DNA of 19,522 bases. It comes from an uncultured Duganella sp. Lineage in GTDB: Bacteria > Pseudomonadota > Gammaproteobacteria > Burkholderiales > Burkholderiaceae. A program made the position numbers and the translations under genes. Of the stretch, positions 15,076-19,522 are shown piece by piece. Numbering within the stretch: the stretch's first letter is position 1; each line of letters begins with the position of its first letter. The stretch is from the NCBI GenBank assembly GCA_946482635.1, contig CAMLSG010000089.1, forward strand, positions 1 to 19,522, written 5' to 3'. A model generated the notes under the pieces. The model was not told the DNA's origin and searched no databases. It saw only the letters and a program-made list of their open reading frames with translations.

Positions 15076-16704
15076 ATGAAACGCCGAGACCTGCTGAAAC
15101 ACCTGGGCGCAGCCGTGCCCGCAGTCGCGCTGTCGGGAACTGCCGGCGCCGCGGCTGACGCCATGGCGCCAAACGCCAGCCTGCCGATCGCCTCCGGCCC
15201 GTTCAAGCCGGAATGGGATTCGCTCGACAAATACCAGGTGCCGGACTGGTTCCGTAACGCCAAATTCGGCATCTGGGCACACTGGGGCCCGCAATGCCAG
15301 CCCGAATTCGGCGACTGGTACGGCCGCCTGATGTACCAGGATGATACCGACGTCCACAAGCACCACCTGCAGGCTTACGGCGACCCCGCGCAGGTCGGCT
15401 TCAAGGACATCATCAATCAATGGAAAGCTGACAAATGGAATCCAGATGAACTGGTGGCTTTGTACAAGAAGGCCGGCGCCAAGTATTTCGTGGCGCTGGC
15501 CAACCATCACGACAACTTCGACCTGTACAGCAGCCGCTACCAGCCGGAATGGAACTCTACCCGGATCGGTCCGCAGAAAGACCTGATCGCCGGCTGGAGC
15601 AAGGCTGCGCGGGAAAACGGGCTGCGCTTCGGCGTCAGCGTGCACGCGGCCCATGCCTGGACCTGGTTTGAGCCGGCGCAGAAGTTCGACGGCAACCTGA
15701 CCCGCCTGGACGGCGTGGGCAAATGGTGGGAAGGACTTGATCCGCAGGGCCTGTATGCGCAGCGCCATCCGCTCAGCAAGACTGGCGGTGAAGGTGGCGT
15801 GTGGGACGCCCAATGGCACTGGGGCGGCGGCGCCGCGATCCCCGACAAGGCATATGGCGAAAAGCTCTTCAACCGCACGCGCGATCTGATCGATTCCTAT
15901 GACCCGGACATGGTCTACTACGACGATACGGTGCTGCCGCTATGGCCTGTCAGCGATATCGGCCTGCGCCTGGCCGCCCATATGTACAACCGCAGCATCG
16001 CCACCAAAGGAAAGCTGGAAGCGGTAGTCAACGGCAAGATCCTCAACGAACAGCAGCGCCGCAGCATGGTGTGGGATATCGAACGCGGACAAAGCAACCG
16101 CATCGAGGAATTGCCGTGGCAGACCTGTACCTGCATCGGCAGCTGGCATTACGATCGCCGCGTTTACGATAACCATGCCTACAAGAGTGCAAAGACGGTG
16201 CTGCATACGCTGATCGATGTGGTCAGCAAGAACGGCAACCTGCTGCTCAGCGTGCCGGTGCGTGGCGATGGGACCATCGATAGCCAGGAACGCGCCATCG
16301 TCGAGGAAGTAGGGCGCTGGATGGCGAAGAACGGCGAAGCCATTTACGAAACGCGTCCCTGGGCCGTATTCGGCGAGGGCCCCGTGATGGAAGAAGCGGC
16401 TGCGCCGATGTCGGGCGCGGGCTTCAACGAAGGCAAAGGCAAACCGTTTTCCGCCGCCGATATCCGCTTTACCGCCAAGGGCGACGCGGTGTACGCCTTT
16501 GTCATGGGCTGGCCGCAGGACGGAAAAGTGACCATCAAATCTTTGCGCAGCGCCACGCCGCACCTCACTAAACGCATCGCGCGCGTCGAGTTGGTGAGCA
16601 GCGGACGCCCGCTTGCCTTCCGCCAGACTGCGGAAGGTTTGCAGGTGACGATGCCGGCCGGTCAGCCTGCGTTGAGCTACGCCAATGCGCTGAAAATTAC
16701 CTGA
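15076..16704 (+). CDS. GH29 alpha-L-fucosidase, Tat-exported
   Basis: Expected to remove terminal alpha-L-fucose (or the closely similar alpha-L-galactose) from oligosaccharides in the periplasm. The 542-residue product opens with a twin-arginine signal (KRRDLLKHLGAAVPAVAL). GH29 hallmarks follow: FGIWAHWGPQCQPEFGDWYG, ANHHDNFDLYSS, and the nucleophile Asp283 in DMVYYDDT, the equivalent of the usual WFDG. NGNLLLSVPVRGDGTID and the WAVFGEGP segment precede the C-terminal beta-sandwich (about 425-542). I use the ATG at 15076 rather than the in-frame TTG at 15073, because TAGGAA sits 5 nt upstream. It is the second gene of the halogenase operon and is followed immediately by a hairpin. Fucosidase points to fucosylated xyloglucan as one possible substrate. 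Confidence 0.88.
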   Translation: MKRRDLLKHLGAAVPAVALSGTAGAAADAMAPNASLPIASGPFKPEWDSLDKYQVPDWFRNAKFGIWAHWGPQCQPEFGDWYGRLMYQDDTDVHKHHLQAYGDPAQVGFKDIINQWKADKWNPDELVALYKKAGAKYFVALANHHDNFDLYSSRYQPEWNSTRIGPQKDLIAGWSKAARENGLRFGVSVHAAHAWTWFEPAQKFDGNLTRLDGVGKWWEGLDPQGLYAQRHPLSKTGGEGGVWDAQWHWGGGAAIPDKAYGEKLFNRTRDLIDSYDPDMVYYDDTVLPLWPVSDIGLRLAAHMYNRSIATKGKLEAVVNGKILNEQQRRSMVWDIERGQSNRIEELPWQTCTCIGSWHYDRRVYDNHAYKSAKTVLHTLIDVVSKNGNLLLSVPVRGDGTIDSQERAIVEEVGRWMAKNGEAIYETRPWAVFGEGPVMEEAAAPMSGAGFNEGKGKPFSAADIRFTAKGDAVYAFVMGWPQDGKVTIKSLRSATPHLTKRIARVELVSSGRPLAFRQTAEGLQVTMPAGQPALSYANALKIT

Positions 16705-16730
16705 ACGAGAAACTGTTCCGGTTTTTCGTT
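16704..16730 (+). terminator. Hairpin terminator candidate after the fucosidase gene
   Basis: ACGAGAAAC (16705-16713) pairs with GTTTTTCGT (16721-16729) around a 7-nt loop, with one G-U pair, and A16704/T16730 extend it to ten pairs. A T-rich run follows the stem. It begins at the fucosidase stop codon and ends just before promoter copy D. The stem is AT-rich, so termination may be partial and some read-through into the receptor leader is possible. Confidence 0.5.
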
Positions 16731-16737
16731 TGTTGTA

Positions 16738-16782
16738 TTGGTGATTTTCGCAATTGCCGCTGCATAGGCCTGTAGGCAGAAT
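16738..16782 (+). promoter_or_regulatory. Shared promoter module, copy D (TonB-dependent receptor)
   Basis: TTGGTGATTTTCGCAA (16738-16753) runs into the -35 box TTGCCG (16754-16759), a 17-bp spacer and the -10 box CAGAAT (16777-16782). Transcription would start near 16789, leaving a leader of about 230 nt before the receptor GTG, far longer than in the other three units. Confidence 0.7.
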
Positions 16783-16827
16783 GGTTTCATCGCACCGACG
16801 ATTAGAAAAAATAGACGGAGACATTCC

Positions 16828-16881
16828 ATGAAGTTCCAAATTCTAGCCGCGCACAGCGGCGAAATCGCAAGCGCCAATTGA
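16828..16881 (+). CDS. Possible 17-residue leader peptide upstream of the receptor
   Basis: The frame reads MKFQILAAHSGEIASAN and then stops at TGA. ATG follows the strong ribosome site ACGGAGAC (16815-16822) by 5 nt, the same octamer that precedes the halogenase ATG. It is the first start codon after promoter copy D. No similarity to a known peptide is recognised. It could be a regulatory leader or the remnant of a lost first gene. Confidence 0.4.
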   Translation: MKFQILAAHSGEIASAN

Positions 16882-16898
16882 GGCGCAGCGCGGGCGCC
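16871..16898 (+). promoter_or_regulatory. Mutually exclusive hairpins at the end of the leader ORF
   Basis: GCGCC (16871-16875) can pair with GGCGC (16882-16886) around a 6-nt loop that contains the leader-ORF stop codon. The same GGCGC can instead pair with GCGCC at 16894-16898. Such a choice of structures is what attenuation-type leaders show. The stems are only five pairs and the region is GC-rich, so chance is possible. Confidence 0.3.
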
Positions 16899-16968
16899 GG
16901 GCGCATCCTGTCCGGCTTACCACATCGACGCGCAGTCCACGCACCAACACGGCCGCGTGCCCGCGCAA

Positions 16969-16996
16969 TTGAGCAAGCCGTCATCACACTTATAAG
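16969..16996 (+). promoter_or_regulatory. Second, proximal promoter candidate of the receptor gene
   Basis: TTGAGC (16969-16974) is followed, 16 bp later, by TATAAG (16991-16996), with a predicted start about 14 nt before the GTG. It lacks the upstream element of the shared module, so it might give a basal transcript. Confidence 0.35.
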
Positions 16997-17016
16997 TTAG
17001 AACGAGAGGATTCACA

Positions 17017-19522
17017 GTGAAACACTTGAAGAAGACAGCGATCGCCGTGGGGGCGGCACAAATCGCCTTGCTGGCAGCCGGCGGTGCCTTCGCGCAGACC
17101 GCAACGGAAAGCAAGGACAACTCCAACACCGTGGTCGTGGTCGGCCAGCGCGCCGCGCTGGAATCGGCACAGAAGCGCAAGCAGGATGCGGAAGAAATTG
17201 TCGACTCGATCGTCGCCGACGACATGGGCAAGCTGCCGGACAAGTCGGTGACTGAAGTGCTGCAGCGCATGCCGGGCGTCACCATCGACCGCACCATGAA
17301 CCGCCAGGACCCGCAGCAGGGCGTGGGCGACGGCATTATGCGCTTCGCCGCCGAAGGTACCGGCGTGTCGATTCGCGGCATGAGCTATGTGCGTTCCGAA
17401 CTGAATGGCCGCGACTCCTTCTCCGCCAACGGCGGCCGTTCGCTGAGCTTCGAAGACGTGCCACCGGAACTGATGGCAGGCGTGGACGTGTACAAGAGCC
17501 CTTCCGCGGAGCAGATCGAGGGCGCCGTCGGCGGCCTGGTCAACCTGCGTACCGCCATGCCTTTCGACTTCAAGGGATTCAAGGGCGCCGTTTCGGCGGA
17601 AGCCTCCCGTTCGAAACTGCGCGGCGAGACCGCGCCATCGTACTCCGGCATGGTGTCGAACCGTTGGGATACCAGCTTCGGCCAGTTCGGCGCGCTGATC
17701 GACGTGGCCCGTTCGCAGATCAAGACCCGCAGCGACGGCATGTCCGTCTCGCCATTCATCCCCCGTACCGATGCGGTTTCGGGCGACAACAGCGGCGCGC
17801 TGCGTTGGATTCCGAGCGGCGGTTCCTGGAACCGCGGCAATTTCGACCGCGACCGCGAGGGCTTGTATGGCGCCCTGCAGTGGAAGAAAGACACGCTGTC
17901 TTCCTCCCTGACGTATTTCCGCTCGAAGTACGAGCTGGAATCCACGGAAGCATCGCTGTTCCAGACTGCCAACCCGGCCACCATCGTGCTCGATCCTGGC
18001 GCGACCTTCGACGATCGCGGCGCGCTCTTGACTGGCACCTTGCGCGCACCGACCGAACCTGGCGTAGGTTTCGGCACCAACACCCGTGCAGTCGGCCGCG
18101 CAGCCGATACCCGCGACGTGGCGTGGAATCTGACCTGGCGCGCCAGCGACCGCTGGGTGTTCAAGACCGACCTGCAGCACATCAAGGCAAAGACTGACGG
18201 CTTCGACAACACCGTTGGCCTGGGCGGCTACATGCCGAAGGAAACGCTGGACCTGCGCAGCTCTCCGCCGCAGTTCGGCTTCGACGCCGCAGACCGTGCC
18301 CACCTTGCAAATCCGGCCAATTACTACTGGGGCTTCGCCCAGGAACACCGCGACCAGGCCGAGGCGACCCAGACCGCGGGCCGCCTGGACGCCAAGTTCA
18401 TCTTCGACAGCCCGGTGCTGCAGGACCTGCGTTTCGGCGTACGCTTCACCGACCGCGAGGCGGAAACCCGTTCGACGCACGATTCCGAATGGGCACAGAT
18501 CACGCAGCCGTGGGCAGTTGGCGATTCGTGGCAGCCACTGAGCCAGCTGGCCTATCTGAGCGACCCGCGTTTCGCTGGCGGCACCACGCCGGTCTCCTTC
18601 GGTAACTTCTTTGGCGGAAAAATGCCGACGCCACCGCAATTCGTGGCGCCCGACTTGTCCTGGTCCCTCGGTTCGCCGCCAGGCGGCTTTGCCAAGCTGC
18701 ATAGCTACACCGACATGGTCTGCAAATCCTCCCCTTGTTCGCAGCACTGGACGCCTGCCAAGTTCGGTGACGACAAAGGCCTGAACGTACAGCGCGAACG
18801 CACCAAGTCGGCCTACGGCCAGCTGCGCTTCGGCTCGGACAGCTGGCTGCCGTACCCGGTAGACGGCAACGTCGGCGTGCGCGTGGTGCGCACCGATATG
18901 TCGGCCGACGGCTACACGCTGTTTACCCCGCCAACCAATCCGATGCCGGGCGTGCCGATCATTCCGGCGCAGGCCGACAAGCAAACGTTCAACAACAGCT
19001 ACACCAACGTCCTGCCAAGCCTGAACCTGCGCCTGAAACCAAGCAACGAGCTGCAGTTCCGCGCCGCCTTCTCGAAAGGGATCACGCGTCCTGACTTCTA
19101 CCAGATGCAGGCCTACACCACCCTGAGCCAGGACGTGAAAACGCACCAGGACCCGGTGACCAACCAGGCGGTGCTCGATTCGATCAGCTATAAGGGCGAT
19201 GCGCGCGGCAATCCGAACCTGCGCCCGGTACGTGCGAACAACTTCGACCTGACCGGCGAGTACTACTTCGGCAAGAGCAGTTCGCTCACTGTGGCCCTGT
19301 TCAACAAGAAGCTGAAGGACGTCATCATCGGCCGCACCTCGACGTATACCCTGACCGACAACGCAGGCCAGCCGCACGACTTCCTGATCCGATCGCAGGT
19401 CAATGATGCGTCCGGACGTGCACGTGGCGTGGAAATCGGCTACCAGCAGTACTTCGACAAGCTGCCCGGCCTGCTGTCCGGCTTCGGCATCTCGGGCAAC
19501 TACACCTACATCGACAGCGTCA
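17017..19522 (+). CDS. TonB-dependent outer-membrane receptor (Xanthomonas/Caulobacter type), 3' end outside window
   Basis: Active importer of glycan fragments across the outer membrane, powered by TonB. The visible 835 residues read without a stop to the right edge. They begin at GTG 17017, preceded by GAGAGGA with a 6-nt gap. The signal peptide runs MKHLKKTAIAVGAAQ to about AFAQ. The plug domain follows with VADDMGKLPDKSVTEVLQRMPGV, GVSIRGMS and VDVYKSPSAEQIEGAVGG, all typical of the large receptors of this group. The barrel includes a Cys-x4-Cys pair near residue 570 (VCKSSPCS) and strands such as LNLRLKPSNELQFRAAF. The family usually spans 900-1000 residues, so roughly the last 100 are missing. 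Its neighbours argue that its ligand is an oligosaccharide. No SusD-like partner is present, as is normal for Proteobacteria. Confidence 0.93.
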   Translation, partial: MKHLKKTAIAVGAAQIALLAAGGAFAQTATESKDNSNTVVVVGQRAALESAQKRKQDAEEIVDSIVADDMGKLPDKSVTEVLQRMPGVTIDRTMNRQDPQQGVGDGIMRFAAEGTGVSIRGMSYVRSELNGRDSFSANGGRSLSFEDVPPELMAGVDVYKSPSAEQIEGAVGGLVNLRTAMPFDFKGFKGAVSAEASRSKLRGETAPSYSGMVSNRWDTSFGQFGALIDVARSQIKTRSDGMSVSPFIPRTDAVSGDNSGALRWIPSGGSWNRGNFDRDREGLYGALQWKKDTLSSSLTYFRSKYELESTEASLFQTANPATIVLDPGATFDDRGALLTGTLRAPTEPGVGFGTNTRAVGRAADTRDVAWNLTWRASDRWVFKTDLQHIKAKTDGFDNTVGLGGYMPKETLDLRSSPPQFGFDAADRAHLANPANYYWGFAQEHRDQAEATQTAGRLDAKFIFDSPVLQDLRFGVRFTDREAETRSTHDSEWAQITQPWAVGDSWQPLSQLAYLSDPRFAGGTTPVSFGNFFGGKMPTPPQFVAPDLSWSLGSPPGGFAKLHSYTDMVCKSSPCSQHWTPAKFGDDKGLNVQRERTKSAYGQLRFGSDSWLPYPVDGNVGVRVVRTDMSADGYTLFTPPTNPMPGVPIIPAQADKQTFNNSYTNVLPSLNLRLKPSNELQFRAAFSKGITRPDFYQMQAYTTLSQDVKTHQDPVTNQAVLDSISYKGDARGNPNLRPVRANNFDLTGEYYFGKSSSLTVALFNKKLKDVIIGRTSTYTLTDNAGQPHDFLIRSQVNDASGRARGVEIGYQQYFDKLPGLLSGFGISGNYTYIDSV

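Noticed and set aside
16990..19377. A 795-codon open frame on the minus strand opposite the receptor.
   Set aside because: The receptor frame has signal peptide, plug and barrel features; the opposite frame has none and arises from high-GC codon bias.
1..19522. CRISPR arrays, tRNA or rRNA genes, insertion sequences and attachment sites.
   Set aside because: No spaced direct repeats, no RNA gene structure, and no transposase or integrase reading frame was seen anywhere in the window.

Overview
The window is a plant cell-wall glycan utilisation locus from a high-GC Gram-negative bacterium. A large TonB-dependent receptor (the type common in Xanthomonas, Caulobacter and Oxalobacteraceae), several Tat and Sec export signals, and the overall gene content suggest a betaproteobacterium of the Massilia/Duganella kind. 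That placement is an inference; no rRNA or other marker gene is present.

Layout, left to right. (1) A Na+/solute symporter gene runs leftward off the window edge (1-1516, minus). (2) A diverging gene encodes a shortened aldose 1-epimerase homologue (1859-2692, plus). (3) A minus-strand operon runs from an alpha/beta-hydrolase esterase (7590-6694) through a GH31 alpha-xylosidase (6671-4323) to a GH43 enzyme (4326-2689). (4) A plus-strand operon with overlapping start/stop codons holds a GH39 beta-xylosidase, a GH27 enzyme and a CE4-type deacetylase (7772-11464). (5) A minus-strand GH2 beta-galactosidase-like gene (13431-11416) overlaps the deacetylase tail to tail. (6) A plus-strand pair encodes a flavin-dependent tryptophan-halogenase homologue and a GH29 alpha-L-fucosidase (13566-16704). 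(7) After a hairpin and a long leader comes a TonB-dependent receptor that runs off the right edge (17017 onward).

How it probably works: the receptor imports branched oligosaccharides across the outer membrane. Exported enzymes then remove acetyl/acyl, fucosyl, galactosyl, alpha-xylosyl, arabinosyl and beta-xylosyl groups in the periplasm. The symporter takes up monosaccharides. The enzyme set fits fucosylated/arabinosylated xyloglucan, but GH39 plus GH27 also fit a highly branched heteroxylan. No endo-acting backbone enzyme and no transcription factor lie in the window.

Main discoveries by reading: a 45-bp promoter module (upstream element, -35, 17-bp spacer, -10) is repeated almost unchanged upstream of four separate transcription units, namely the epimerase homologue, the esterase operon, the halogenase operon and the receptor. 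It ties the halogenase to the sugar regulon. Other points worth a look are an epimerase homologue that appears to have lost three of its four catalytic positions, a GH27 enzyme whose sugar-binding Asp-Asp pair is altered, a short leader ORF with mutually exclusive hairpins ahead of the receptor, and a 20-bp near-perfect palindrome ahead of the symporter.
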